DNA of 64,000 bases. Origin: DATJLY01 sp035604615 (GTDB lineage: Bacteria; Pseudomonadota; Alphaproteobacteria; ATCC43930; CGMCC-115725). The DNA is taken from assembly GCA_035604615.1 (NCBI GenBank), contig DATNID010000043.1, forward strand, positions 1 through 64,000, written 5' to 3'. The number at the start of each line of letters is the position of its first letter. Position 1 is the stretch's first letter. This document shows positions 48,007 to 57,211 of this stretch, piece by piece. The notes beneath the pieces are model-generated. The model saw only the letters and a program-made list of their open reading frames with translations, was not told the DNA's origin and made no database searches. Both the position numbers and the translations under genes were made by a program.

Positions 48007-48789
48007 ATGGACGATGTCATCCCCGCCCGCCCCGCGCCGCGCCCGCCGCTGAGCGAGGCCGAGCTCGAACGCCGCCGCGGCCGGCCGTGGACGCTCAAGG
48101 TCGCTGGCGTCGCCGACCTTACGCCCCATCTGCGCCGGGTGCAGCTCACCGGCGACAATCTCGCCGAATTCCAGCCCAAGCCGGCCCAGGAGATCGTGCT
48201 GCAGATCGCCCAGAATGGCGGCGAGCCGGCGCGGCGGCACTACACGATCCGGCGCTTCGACCGCGCCAGCGGGTTGATCGACGTCGATTTCGTGCTCCAC
48301 GGCGAGCACGCGCCCGCGGTGCGCTGGGCGCTCGACGTGAAGCCGGGCGACGCGATCGACATTCGCGGACCGCGCGGCCGGATCGCGCTCTCTCCCGACG
48401 CCGACTGGCATCTCTTCAGCGGCGACGAGACCGCTATGCCGGCGATCCTCGCCCTCGCCGAGGCGCTGCCCAAGGGCGCCAAGGCGCATGTCTTTCTCGA
48501 GATCGGCGGCGACGACGACAAGCTGCCGTTCGCCGGCGAGGCCGATCTGCGCGTGACGTGGCTGTCGCGCATGGGCGCCGCACCGGGGCCGAGCCGCATC
48601 CTGCCCGACGCGATCGACGGCTTCGCGCTGCCCCAAGGCAAGGGCCACGCCATCATCATCGGCGAGACCAGCAACGTGCGCGCCCAGCGCCATTCGCTCA
48701 TCGCGCGCGGCCTGACCCGGGCGCAGATCTACTCCGAAGGCTATTGGCGCCCCGGCCGCATCGGCGGCCACGACCACGTCGAGGAGTAG
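48007..48789 (+). CDS. Siderophore-interacting protein (NAD(P)H-dependent ferric reductase)
   Basis: This 260-residue flavoprotein of the SIP family has the FAD-binding motif RRHYTIRRFD, the GDETAMPAIL segment and the C-terminal pyridine-nucleotide signature YSEGYWRPGR. It releases iron from ferric siderophores by reduction in the cytoplasm. The ATG follows AAGGAAGG. No siderophore biosynthesis or TonB receptor gene is in the window, so it may act on imported xenosiderophores. It is convergent with the FAD monooxygenase (2 bp apart). Confidence 0.87.
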   Translation: MDDVIPARPAPRPPLSEAELERRRGRPWTLKVAGVADLTPHLRRVQLTGDNLAEFQPKPAQEIVLQIAQNGGEPARRHYTIRRFDRASGLIDVDFVLHGEHAPAVRWALDVKPGDAIDIRGPRGRIALSPDADWHLFSGDETAMPAILALAEALPKGAKAHVFLEIGGDDDKLPFAGEADLRVTWLSRMGAAPGPSRILPDAIDGFALPQGKGHAIIIGETSNVRAQRHSLIARGLTRAQIYSEGYWRPGRIGGHDHVEE

Positions 48790-48791
48790 CC

Positions 48792-50018
48792 CTACCCGTC
48801 GAGCGTGATGGCGGCGGCGCGGCGCTGCATCGCGATCATGGCGGAGCGCAGCAGGAACTGGCGCGCACGCTCGGGATCGGCGGCGGTGTCGCGCAAGGAT
48901 GCCAGCGTCGCCCGCCGCCGCTCGGGATCGCGCTCCTCGAGCCGGCGCTTGTTCTCGATCGTCTGCTGCTGCACGAATTCGACGGCGACGGTGCGGCGCT
49001 GCAGATCGTAGAGGTCGAGGAGGCTCTGGTCCGCGCCCTCCAGAATCATGTGCGCGAGCTTGTCGGCGAGGTTGGCCGCGTCCTGGAAGCCGCCATTCAA
49101 TCCCATCCCGCCGATCGGATTGTTGACGTGCGCGGCGTCGCCCGCGAGCAGCACGCGCCCCGTGCGGAACCGCGCCGCCACGCGTTGATGCGTGACGTAG
49201 AGGTTGCGGTGGACGATCTCGTAGCGCTGCGATGAGGGAAAGAATTTTTGCAAGCGGCGCTGGGCCGCTTCGTCGCTCAGCAATTCCTCTTCGCTCAGCG
49301 CCGGTTCCGCGGGAAAAACGGTGCGCCACAGGCCGGGCGGCCCGTCGGCCGCGATCTTGAAGCAGTTGCACCATTCATCGGGATCGGCGAAGTAGCTGCG
49401 CGGTCCGTAGCCGCGATGCGTCGCGAAATCGAACGGCGTCGAGAAGACGATAAAGCGCTCGGGCCAGGTGAAGCCGTCGAACGCGAGACCCGCCGCCTTG
49501 CGCACCGCGCTGCGTCCGCCATCGGCGCCGATGAGCCAGGCACCGTCATGGCGCTCGACGCCGCCGGGTCCCATCGCCTCGACCGTGACATGGTCGGCGC
49601 CCTGCGCGACGCCGGTCACTTCGCGGCCCCACATAAGCTCGACGTCGCGCATGCCCGCGAGGCGCTCGATCACGAGGCCCGCGGTCTTGAACTGCTCGCA
49701 CTGGACGACGAAGGGATAGCGCGTATCGGCGGCGAGGAGGGCATGGTCGAACTCCGCCACCTTCTCGCCCGACGGCCGGTCCCAGAACTGCACCACCGGC
49801 GCGACCAACCCGACGCGCATCATGTCGTCGACGAGCCCCGCCTCGTCCAGCACCTCGAGCGTCGCCGGATGGGTCGTCGCCGCGCGCGGATCGGCCTGGG
49901 GGCCGGGATTCTCGTCGAACAATCGCACGCGGATGCCGCGGCGCCCAAGCAGCAGCGCGGCGAAGAGCCCCACCGGCCCGCCGCCCGCGATCAGAACCAG
50001 CGGTCTCTCCTGCGCCAT
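48792..50018 (-). CDS. FAD-dependent aromatic-ring-type monooxygenase
   Basis: This 408-residue class A flavoprotein monooxygenase (FAD_binding_3) has the N-terminal GxGxxG in LIAGGGPVGLFAALLLG (9-25), the DG-type LIGADGGRSAVRKAAG, and the GD motif VLLAGDAAHVNNPIGGMGLN. These enzymes hydroxylate phenols, pyridines or benzoates with NAD(P)H and O2. It is divergent from the isochorismatase-like gene (91 bp), which starts the catabolic cluster, so a shared pathway is probable. The substrate is unknown. Confidence 0.87.
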   Translation of the reverse strand: MAQERPLVLIAGGGPVGLFAALLLGRRGIRVRLFDENPGPQADPRAATTHPATLEVLDEAGLVDDMMRVGLVAPVVQFWDRPSGEKVAEFDHALLAADTRYPFVVQCEQFKTAGLVIERLAGMRDVELMWGREVTGVAQGADHVTVEAMGPGGVERHDGAWLIGADGGRSAVRKAAGLAFDGFTWPERFIVFSTPFDFATHRGYGPRSYFADPDEWCNCFKIAADGPPGLWRTVFPAEPALSEEELLSDEAAQRRLQKFFPSSQRYEIVHRNLYVTHQRVAARFRTGRVLLAGDAAHVNNPIGGMGLNGGFQDAANLADKLAHMILEGADQSLLDLYDLQRRTVAVEFVQQQTIENKRRLEERDPERRRATLASLRDTAADPERARQFLLRSAMIAMQRRAAAITLDG

Positions 50019-50109
50019 CGAAACCCGTCCAATGCCTGCGAAGGCCGGCGTTCTTGAACGAGGGGGTCCGGTCTGTCAAGCTTCGCTGCCGGCAGCGAAG
50101 GAGCCCGAC

Positions 50110-50817
50110 ATGCACAAGGTCGCGATTGCCCAAAGCGTGATCGACCGCGTGACCGCGCGGCGGGGACGGGAGCATTGCTTCGACGATCTCGACCCGGCCA
50201 AGACGGCGCTCGTCGTCGTGGACATGCAGAACGCCTTCATGCTCGAGGGCGTGGGCCACGCCGTATGCGACGAGGCGCGCGAGATCGTGCCCAACATCAA
50301 CCGCCTCGCCCGCGCGACCCGCGATGCCGGCGGCATCGTGGTGTGGGTGAAGACCCTCTTCACCAAGGACTCGCTGACGCAATGGTCGCATGGCTGGGAA
50401 ATCCTCACGCCGGAGCGGCGCGCGAAGCGGATGGAGGCGCTGTCCGCGGGCGGCCAGGGCTATGAATTGTGGCGCGCGCTCGAGCCGCTGCCGCAGGACA
50501 TGACCATCGACAAGCAGCGCTTCAGCGCGTTCCTGCCGGAATCCTCCGATCTCGCGACGCGGCTCAGGGGGCGCGGCATCGACACCGTGCTCATCACCGG
50601 CACCGTCACCAACGTGTGCTGCGAATCGACCGCGCGCGACGCCATGATGATGAACTTCAAGACCGTCATGGTGACGGACGGCAACGCCGCCGCCAACGAT
50701 GCCGAGCACAACGCGTCGCTGACCGCGTTCTATCTCACCTTCGGCGACATCATGTCGACCGAGATGCTGGTCCGCTGCCTGGCGCGCAACGCGCCGGGCG
50801 CCGCGGCCGCGCAATAG
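50110..50817 (+). CDS. Isochorismatase-family cysteine hydrolase
   Basis: This 235-residue hydrolase has the Asp-Lys-Cys triad: Asp38 in VVVDMQNAF, Lys135 in TIDKQRFSAF and Cys170 in GTVTNVCCEST. Relatives cleave N-carbamoyl or amide bonds (biuret hydrolase, RutB, maleamate amidase) or vinyl ethers. The ATG follows AAGGAG. It opens a plus-strand series running to 57,211 with intergenic gaps of 75 bp or less, suggesting a long catabolic transcription unit. Confidence 0.88.
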   Translation: MHKVAIAQSVIDRVTARRGREHCFDDLDPAKTALVVVDMQNAFMLEGVGHAVCDEAREIVPNINRLARATRDAGGIVVWVKTLFTKDSLTQWSHGWEILTPERRAKRMEALSAGGQGYELWRALEPLPQDMTIDKQRFSAFLPESSDLATRLRGRGIDTVLITGTVTNVCCESTARDAMMMNFKTVMVTDGNAAANDAEHNASLTAFYLTFGDIMSTEMLVRCLARNAPGAAAAQ

Positions 50818-50833
50818 CAGGACGGAGCGCCGC

Positions 50834-51217
50834 ATGCTATTCAACAAGCCCCATCTCGAATTCCATCCCATCGACATGACCAGCGGATGGGAGACGATGG
50901 AGGGCTATCCGCCCACCATCCAGCAGAAGATCCTGGCGAGCGACCTCGACGAGCAGCGCCGCAAGGGCAGCCGCACGCGCCTCCTGCGCTTCGAGCGCGG
51001 CGCCTTCACCACCGCGCCTTTCGTCCACGAGCACTGGGAAGAGGTCTATCTCGTCTCGGGCGATCTCGTGGTCGGCAATGACGCCAAGGGCAAGGGCGGC
51101 AAGCCGTTCTTCGCGCCCACCTATGCCTGCCGCCCGCCCGGCGCCGCGCACGGACCGTTCCGCTCGGACACCGGGTGCCTCCTCTACGAGATCCATTACT
51201 TCGACGAAGCGAAGTGA
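50834..51217 (+). CDS. Cupin-domain protein
   Basis: This 127-residue single-domain cupin shows FVHEHWEEVYLVSGDLVVGN (metal-binding His-x-His and Glu) and the second motif PPGAAHGPFRSDTGC. Family members include dioxygenases, isomerases and regulators; a ring-cleaving or tautomerising role would fit the cluster, but the sequence does not decide it. It starts 17 bp after the isochorismatase gene and ends 11 bp before the next ATG. Confidence 0.85.
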   Translation: MLFNKPHLEFHPIDMTSGWETMEGYPPTIQQKILASDLDEQRRKGSRTRLLRFERGAFTTAPFVHEHWEEVYLVSGDLVVGNDAKGKGGKPFFAPTYACRPPGAAHGPFRSDTGCLLYEIHYFDEAK

Positions 51218-51227
51218 CGCGGGCGCG

Positions 51228-52154
51228 ATGAAGCTCGCCATTCCCGATCTCATCTCGCCCTCATATTTCCCCGCCGCGGCGGCGGTGGAGCTTGGCTTCT
51301 TCAAGGAGGAAGGGCTCGACGTTTCGCTCGAGCTCGTCTATCCGGTCGATAATTGCTATCGCCAGTTGCGCGACGGCGCGATCGATTTCGTCGGCGGCTC
51401 GGCCCATTCGGCGCTGGCGGCGTTTCCGGAGTGGCAGGGCGCGAAGCTGCTCTGCGCGCAGGGCCAGGGCATGTACTGGTTCCTGGTCGTCCATCGCGAG
51501 CTGGGCGCGGCGCGCGGCGATCTCTCGGTGCTGAAGGGCCGCACCATTGGCGCGGCGCCGTGGGTCGACATGGGGCTGCGGCGACTCCTCATCGCGGCGG
51601 GACACGATCCCGCGCGCGAGCGCATCGCCATCGCGCCGGTGCCGGGCGCGTTCTCGGGCGGCAGCGTGAATTTCGGTTTGGCCGCCGCCAAGGCGCTGGA
51701 AGAGCGCAAGATCGACGGGTTCTGGGCCAACGGCATGGGCGCAGAAGTGGCGGTGCGCGGCGGCTTCGGCACCGTGCTGATCGACGTGCGCCGCGGCGAC
51801 GGCCCCAAGGAATGCTTCGATTACACCATGGCCGCGCTGGCGACGACCGATGCGCTGATCCAGCGCTCGCCCGAGACGGCCGCCGGCGCGATCCGCGCCA
51901 TCGTCAAGACGCACCGTGCGCTGAAGGCCGACCCCGCGCGCGCCACCGCGGTCGGGAACAAGCTCTTCCCGCCGGCCGAGGCGGCGCTCATCGCCGAGCT
52001 CATCCGCCGCGACCTGCCCTATTACGACGCCACGATTTCAGAGCGATTCGTCGCCGGCATGAACCAATTCACGCGCGACCTCGGCGTGCTCAAGAGCGAC
52101 GTGCCCTACGCGCAGGTGGTGGCGACGCAGTTCCGCGATCTGTGGCGCGGGTAA
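51228..52154 (+). CDS. NMT1/THI5-type substrate-binding protein without signal peptide
   Basis: This 308-residue SsuA/THI5-like binding protein has VELGFFKEEGLDVSLEL, GAIDFVGGSAHSAL and LKGRTIGAAPW. The fold matches periplasmic proteins for aromatic sulfonates, taurine and pyrimidine precursors, but the frame begins directly at MKLAIPDLISPSYF with no hydrophobic leader, and no upstream in-frame start supplies one. It may therefore work in the cytoplasm as an enzyme or sensor. No permease or ATPase genes are in the cluster. Confidence 0.78.
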   Translation: MKLAIPDLISPSYFPAAAAVELGFFKEEGLDVSLELVYPVDNCYRQLRDGAIDFVGGSAHSALAAFPEWQGAKLLCAQGQGMYWFLVVHRELGAARGDLSVLKGRTIGAAPWVDMGLRRLLIAAGHDPARERIAIAPVPGAFSGGSVNFGLAAAKALEERKIDGFWANGMGAEVAVRGGFGTVLIDVRRGDGPKECFDYTMAALATTDALIQRSPETAAGAIRAIVKTHRALKADPARATAVGNKLFPPAEAALIAELIRRDLPYYDATISERFVAGMNQFTRDLGVLKSDVPYAQVVATQFRDLWRG

Positions 52155-52165
52155 AGGAACGGGCC

Positions 52166-52945
52166 ATGCTCAACGAGACCACGATCGAGGTGCGGGGCGT
52201 CAGGCTCAACATGCGGCGCGGCGGCGCGGGCGCGCCGCTCCTGTTCCTGCACGGAGCGCAGGGCTACGCGGGCTCCGGGCCGGCGCTCGAGATGCTGGCG
52301 CGGCGCTTCGAGGTGCTGGCGCCCGATCATCCGGGGTTCGGCCGCTCCGACGTGCCGGACTGGCTCGACGACGTGCCCGATCTCGCCTTCTTCTATCTCG
52401 ACCTGCTCGACGCGCTCGGGCTCGAGCGCGCGGCGGTTGTCGGACATTCGCTCGGCGGCTGGATCGCGCTCGAAATGGCGGTGCGCTCGACGCGGCGCAT
52501 CAAGGGACTGGTGCTCGCGGCCCCAGCCGGCATCCGCATCGCCGGCGTGCCGCGCGCCGACATGTTCATCTGCACCCCGGACGAGCTGGCGCGGCTCCTC
52601 TTCGCCGGCGACGGCTGGAAGGCGTGGACCGAGGAGCAGCAAGCGGGTCCCGACGCCCTCGACATCATCGACAAGAACCGCTTCGCTGCCGCCAAGTTCT
52701 GCTGGCAGCCGCGCCTCTTCGACCCGAAGCTCGAGAAGTGGCTGCATCGCATCGACCGGCCGACACGCATCCTGTGGGGCGAGGAGGATCGGATCATTCC
52801 GCCCGCCTACGGACGAAGGCTGGTCGAGCTGATCCCGGCCGCGAGCCTCGCTCTGATCCCGCGCGCGGGCCATTTGCTTCCCGTCGAGGCGCCTGACCGC
52901 TTCGCCGACGAGACGCAGCGCTTCATCGCGGGGATCGCGTCATGA
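52166..52945 (+). CDS. Alpha/beta-fold hydrolase
   Basis: This 259-residue hydrolase has the oxyanion motif LFLHGAQGYAG, the nucleophile elbow VVGHSLGGWIA (Ser), the acid in LWGEEDRIIPP and the catalytic His in RAGHLLPVEAP. Such enzymes in ring-degradation clusters cleave C-C bonds or formyl/acyl amides. The ATG follows AAAGGAAC. It overlaps the next gene by 4 bp (ATGA). Confidence 0.88.
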   Translation: MLNETTIEVRGVRLNMRRGGAGAPLLFLHGAQGYAGSGPALEMLARRFEVLAPDHPGFGRSDVPDWLDDVPDLAFFYLDLLDALGLERAAVVGHSLGGWIALEMAVRSTRRIKGLVLAAPAGIRIAGVPRADMFICTPDELARLLFAGDGWKAWTEEQQAGPDALDIIDKNRFAAAKFCWQPRLFDPKLEKWLHRIDRPTRILWGEEDRIIPPAYGRRLVELIPAASLALIPRAGHLLPVEAPDRFADETQRFIAGIAS

Positions 52946-54132
52946 AGGTCCTGTTCTTCCACCTGATGCCCTACGCCTATCTCGATCTCAATTATCAGGA
53001 AAAATACAAGACTGACTGGGTGGTGCTGCCCAATACCTATTTCGATCCGGTCAAGGGGCACGAGCTTTACAACCGCTATCTCGACGAGCTCGAACTCGCG
53101 GCCGAGCTGGGCTTCGACGGCGTGTCGGTCAACGAGCATCACCAGAACGCTTACGGCCTCATGCCGTCGCCGGTGGTGATGGCGTCGGCGCTGGCGCGGC
53201 GCACCAAGACCGCCAAGATCGCGATCCTCGGCAACGCGTTCGGACTGCGCGAGCACCCGCTGACCCTGGCCGAGGAGCACGCCATGATCGACGTGCTAAC
53301 CGGCGGCCGACTCATCTCCGGCATGGTGCGCGGCATCGGCGCCGAGTATTTCTCGTTCGGCGCCAATCCCGCCTTTTCGCATGCCCGCTTCCAGGAGGCG
53401 CATGACCTGGTGATCCAGGCCTGGACGCGGCCCGGCCCCTTCGCGTTCGAGGGACGTCACTATAATTTCGAATACGTGAATGTGTGGCCGCGGCCCTATC
53501 AGCAGCCACATCCGCCGATCTGGTGTCCCTCGCTCGGCAGCACCGAGACGGTCGAATGGGCGAGCCACAAGTCACGCCGCTATGTCTACATCCAGAATTT
53601 CAGCCCGGTCGCGGCGGTCATTCGCTATCTCAACATGTATCGCCAGATGGCCGAGCGCACTCACGGCTACACGGCGAGCTCCCACCAGATCGGCTGGGCC
53701 GCGCCCATCTATGTCGCCAAGAGCGACGAGGAAGCGGTCGCGGAGGCGCGGCCCCATATCGAGGCGCTGTTCACCAAGTTCCTCACCTTGCCCTTCGAGA
53801 TGCTGTTCCCGCCGGGCTATCTGTCGATGCAGTCCCTGAAGGGCATGCGCGCGGTGCGGCGGCCGGCGATCCAGGGCGGCAAGGTCTCGATCGAGGGGCT
53901 CATGGAGACCGGCATCTTCCTGTGCGGCTCGCCCGACACGGTGCGAAGGAAACTGATCGAGAGCCACCACGCGCTGGGGTTCCAGAACTTCCTCGCGGTA
54001 CTGCAATTCGCGACCTTGCCACGCGCACTGACCGAGAAGAACGTGACCTTGTTCGCGCGCGAAGTGCTGCCGGCGCTGCAGGCGCTCACCGACAAGGACT
54101 ATGCGGGCATGGCGGAAGCAGCCGCCGAATAG
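52942..54132 (+). CDS. LLM-class flavin-dependent monooxygenase
   Basis: This 396-residue luciferase-like enzyme has VSVNEHHQNAYGLMPSP, KIAILGNAFGLREHPLTLAEE, DVLTGGRLISGMVRGIG and a C-terminal GSPDTVRRKL. It differs clearly from the 349-residue LLM gene at 23008. Luciferase-like enzymes open pyrimidine rings (RutA), desulfonate alkanesulfonates or oxidise ketones; it needs a flavin reductase, not seen in the cluster. Translationally coupled to the alpha/beta hydrolase gene. Confidence 0.88.
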   Translation: MKVLFFHLMPYAYLDLNYQEKYKTDWVVLPNTYFDPVKGHELYNRYLDELELAAELGFDGVSVNEHHQNAYGLMPSPVVMASALARRTKTAKIAILGNAFGLREHPLTLAEEHAMIDVLTGGRLISGMVRGIGAEYFSFGANPAFSHARFQEAHDLVIQAWTRPGPFAFEGRHYNFEYVNVWPRPYQQPHPPIWCPSLGSTETVEWASHKSRRYVYIQNFSPVAAVIRYLNMYRQMAERTHGYTASSHQIGWAAPIYVAKSDEEAVAEARPHIEALFTKFLTLPFEMLFPPGYLSMQSLKGMRAVRRPAIQGGKVSIEGLMETGIFLCGSPDTVRRKLIESHHALGFQNFLAVLQFATLPRALTEKNVTLFAREVLPALQALTDKDYAGMAEAAAE

Positions 54133-54144
54133 AGGAGGAACAGC

Positions 54145-54900
54145 ATGGCGCGACTTTCGGGACGTGCGGCGATCGTCACCGGCGCGGCGCAGGGAATCGG
54201 CGCGGCCTACGCCAGGGGCCTCGCCGCCGAGGGCGCCAAGGTGTGTCTCTGCGACGTCGAGTCGCCGGAAAGCGTGGTGCGCGAGATCAGGGCCTCGGGC
54301 GGCCAGGCGATCGGCCGCGTCTGCGATGTGACCGACCCCAGCGCGGTCGCGGCGCTGGTGCGCGCCACCGACGAGGCGTTCGGCGGCGTCCAGGTGCTGG
54401 TCAACAACGCCGCGCTCTTCGGCAAGATTTCGCAGAAGCCGTTCTTCGAGATCAGCTCGGAGGAATGGGACCGGGTGATGGCGGTCAACGTGCGCGGCCC
54501 CTTCGAGTGCGTCAAGGCGGTGCTGCCGGTGATGAAGCGGCAGCGCTACGGCAAGATCATCAACATCGCCTCGGGCACCGTCTTCAAGGGCGTGCCGATG
54601 ATGCTGCATTACGTGACGTCCAAGGGCGGCGTCATCGGCATGACGCGGGCCTTGTCGCGCGAACTGGGCGAGCACGGCATCTGCGTCAACGCGATCGCCC
54701 CGGGCCTCACCTTGAGCGAGGTGGTCAAGGGGCGGAACGATTACGGCGCGCTCAGGACCGCCAACGTCGCGACGCGCGCCCTGAAGCGCGAACAGGTGCC
54801 CGAGGACCTGGTCGGCACGGTCGTCTTCCTCGCCTCGGGCGACAGCGACTTCATGACCGGCCAGACCATGCTGGTCGACGGCGGCTCGGCGATGCATTAG
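54145..54900 (+). CDS. Short-chain dehydrogenase/reductase (SDR)
   Basis: This 251-residue classical SDR has the cofactor motif VTGAAQGIGAAYARG (10-24), CDV, VLVNNAA, catalytic Ser in INIASGTVFKG and Tyr-x3-Lys in HYVTSKGG, and the C-terminal GQTMLVDGG. The Asp following the second beta strand (LCDVES) favours NAD over NADP. It follows the LLM gene by 12 bp after AGGAGG. Confidence 0.9.
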   Translation: MARLSGRAAIVTGAAQGIGAAYARGLAAEGAKVCLCDVESPESVVREIRASGGQAIGRVCDVTDPSAVAALVRATDEAFGGVQVLVNNAALFGKISQKPFFEISSEEWDRVMAVNVRGPFECVKAVLPVMKRQRYGKIINIASGTVFKGVPMMLHYVTSKGGVIGMTRALSRELGEHGICVNAIAPGLTLSEVVKGRNDYGALRTANVATRALKREQVPEDLVGTVVFLASGDSDFMTGQTMLVDGGSAMH

Positions 54901-54975
54901 CGCGGGCCGTGGCGCGCCCGCGCGCGATCGATTAGACTTGGGCCTAGCAGACGCCCCGCCCCAGGGAGGACCGAC

Positions 54976-56199
54976 ATGGATTCGAGTTTCCGCGACCCCG
55001 CGCTCGAGGAGTTCGACACCACCAGGCTGCTCGCCAACGCGCGCGAGCAGGCGGCGAAGCGGCGCTATGACGACTTCATGATCGTCGATGTCGACGCGCA
55101 CCACTACGAGAACGAGTCGCACACCGAGATCACCGATTTCATCGAGGACCCGGTGTTCCGCAACGAGGCGCGCGTGCAGGGCTGGGGAAGGCGCGGCGTC
55201 GCCGACGCGGACGCCAACTACCAGAATCTCGGCGGCCGCATCACTCGCATCCGCCACCGCGCGAAGGAGCAGACGCCGGCGGGCGAGAATCGCGACATCA
55301 CGCTGACCCTGCGCTGGATGGACGCGATGGGGGTCGACGTCATCTGCCTCTTTCCGACGCCGATGCTGTCCTTGGGCATGTCGCCCCGGCCCGACAGCGA
55401 GGTGCAGTTGGCGCGCGGCTACAACCGCTGGCTCTGCGAGAAGGTGCTGGCGCACGAGCCGCGCATCCGCTCGATGCTCTACCTTCCGTTCAACCATCCG
55501 GAAGGCAGCATCAAGATGGTCGAGGATTTCGCCGACAAGAAGGGCGTCATCGGCTTCATGGTGACGGCGCCGCGCCAGCGCGGCGTGTTCGACAACGCCT
55601 ACATGAAGCTCTACGCCATGCTCGAGGAGCGCGGGCTGCCCTTGGCCTTCCATGGCGGCTTCTCGTGGCAGGAGCAGTCGTTCCAGCTCGCCAACCGCTT
55701 CATCGTGGTGCACGCGCTGGGCTTCACCTTCTTCAACATGCTGCACCTCTCAAACTGGATCATGAACGCGCTGCCGGAGCGGTTCCCCAAGCTCAAGGTG
55801 ATCTGGATCGAGAGCGGCCTCGCCTGGGTTCCGTTCCTGATGCAGCGGCTCGACAACGAGTACATGATGCGGACATCCGAGGCGCCGGGCCTGAAGCGCA
55901 AGCCCAGCGACTACATGCGCGAGATGTTCTTCACGACGCAGCCCATGGAAGGGGTCGAGAACCGCAAGGCGCTCGAGGTCAGCCTCGAGATGATGAAGGC
56001 CGAGACGCAGCTTCTCTACTCGTCCGACTATCCGCACTGGGACATGGACTTGCCGAGCACGATCTACGACCTGCCGTTCCTCAGCGAGCAGGCGCGGCGC
56101 AATATCCTCGGCGAGAACGCGCGCCGCCTGTTCAAGCTCGACCCGGTCCTGTCGCCGGCGAAGCTTTTGCGGCGCGCCCAGCGAACGGCGGCGCAATAA
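54976..56199 (+). CDS. Amidohydrolase_2 family metal-dependent hydrolase/decarboxylase
   Basis: This 407-residue cytoplasmic TIM-barrel enzyme has the metal motif IVDVDAHHYEN near residues 36-46, LYLPFNHPEGSIKM, LAFHGGFSWQ, IWIESGLAWVPFL and the catalytic region LYSSDYPHWDMDLP. This arrangement is that of the ACMSD/gamma-resorcylate decarboxylase group, which decarboxylates or hydrolyses aromatic-ring products. The 75-bp gap before it is the largest in the cluster. A second member of the superfamily, with a Tat signal, is at 38794. Confidence 0.87.
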   Translation: MDSSFRDPALEEFDTTRLLANAREQAAKRRYDDFMIVDVDAHHYENESHTEITDFIEDPVFRNEARVQGWGRRGVADADANYQNLGGRITRIRHRAKEQTPAGENRDITLTLRWMDAMGVDVICLFPTPMLSLGMSPRPDSEVQLARGYNRWLCEKVLAHEPRIRSMLYLPFNHPEGSIKMVEDFADKKGVIGFMVTAPRQRGVFDNAYMKLYAMLEERGLPLAFHGGFSWQEQSFQLANRFIVVHALGFTFFNMLHLSNWIMNALPERFPKLKVIWIESGLAWVPFLMQRLDNEYMMRTSEAPGLKRKPSDYMREMFFTTQPMEGVENRKALEVSLEMMKAETQLLYSSDYPHWDMDLPSTIYDLPFLSEQARRNILGENARRLFKLDPVLSPAKLLRRAQRTAAQ

Positions 56200-56209
56200 G
56201 GCGTACCCC

Positions 56210-57211
56210 ATGACGACGCGACGCCGGGTGCTCGCGGGCGCGGCCGCGGCAAGCCTGGGCTTCCCCGCCATCATCCGCTCCGCGCGCGCGGCCGAGCCGG
56301 TGACGCTGATCACGCCGTTCGGATTCGATTCCGATTTCATCGACCTGATGAACGCCTATTCGGGCGGCCATCTCGCACGCGAGGGGCTCGACGCCAAGGT
56401 CCTCGGCGCCACCGGCACGGTGCAGCACATCCAGGCGGTGATCGCCGGCCAGGCGGATTACGGGCGCTTCTCCGGCATCGACTTCATCCGCGCCGTCGGC
56501 GCCAAGGACGCGCCGCTCAGGGCCGCGGCCACCATGCGGCAGAATTCCGGCTTCCACGTCGTGTCGCTCAAAGAAAAGCCGGTGAAGTCGGGCGCCGACC
56601 TCAAGGGCAAGACCATCGGGCTCCTGTCCTACGGCGGTACCACCCAGACGTTCATCGAGGTGCTGCTGGCCAAATCGGGCATGGCCAAAGAGGACGCGAA
56701 CCTGCTCGTCACCGGCAACAGCCCGGGCGAGGTCGATCTCATTCGCCAGGGCCGGATCGACTGCTTCATCTGCACCTATTCGGTCGCCTATGTGCTGCGC
56801 CAGACGAAGGAGCCGCTCGAATTCCTCTCGGTCGACTTGCCGGTGCCGGCGCCCGGCCAGGTCCTGCACGCGACCCGCGAGACGTTGGAGAAGAAGCCCG
56901 AGCTCACGCTCAAGGTGATGCGCGCGCTCAAAGCCTCGATGGAGGAAATCATCAAGGGGCCGATCGAGCCGATCTTCGAGCGCGCCGCAAAGGATTTCGA
57001 GATCCCCGGCGCCAAGGACATCGCCATGCTCTCGGCGCAGCTGCGCCAGGCGATCGGCGACAACTGGTACGCCGACGGCAAGCCCGAGACCTTGCTGCGC
57101 AATTTGCCGGGGCGCTGGAAGGCAGGCTGCGACGCGCTGCGCTCGGTCGGGTTCGCCGACGTGAAGGACCCGACCTCGCTCTACACCAACGCGTTCCTCG
57201 ACAAGCTCTAA
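56210..57211 (+). CDS. NMT1/THI5-type ABC transporter substrate-binding protein, Tat-exported
   Basis: This 333-residue binding protein has a twin-arginine leader (TTRRRVLAGAAAASLGFPAI) and an NMT1 fold: GYGRFSGIDFIRA-like QADYGRFSGIDFIRA, DLKGKTIGLLSYGGT, GEVDLIRQGRIDCFI. It is 10 bp after the amidohydrolase gene and probably delivers the pathway substrate, but no permease or ATPase gene follows. The last four bases overlap the stop of the convergent AI-2E-family gene. Confidence 0.87.
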   Translation: MTTRRRVLAGAAAASLGFPAIIRSARAAEPVTLITPFGFDSDFIDLMNAYSGGHLAREGLDAKVLGATGTVQHIQAVIAGQADYGRFSGIDFIRAVGAKDAPLRAAATMRQNSGFHVVSLKEKPVKSGADLKGKTIGLLSYGGTTQTFIEVLLAKSGMAKEDANLLVTGNSPGEVDLIRQGRIDCFICTYSVAYVLRQTKEPLEFLSVDLPVPAPGQVLHATRETLEKKPELTLKVMRALKASMEEIIKGPIEPIFERAAKDFEIPGAKDIAMLSAQLRQAIGDNWYADGKPETLLRNLPGRWKAGCDALRSVGFADVKDPTSLYTNAFLDKL

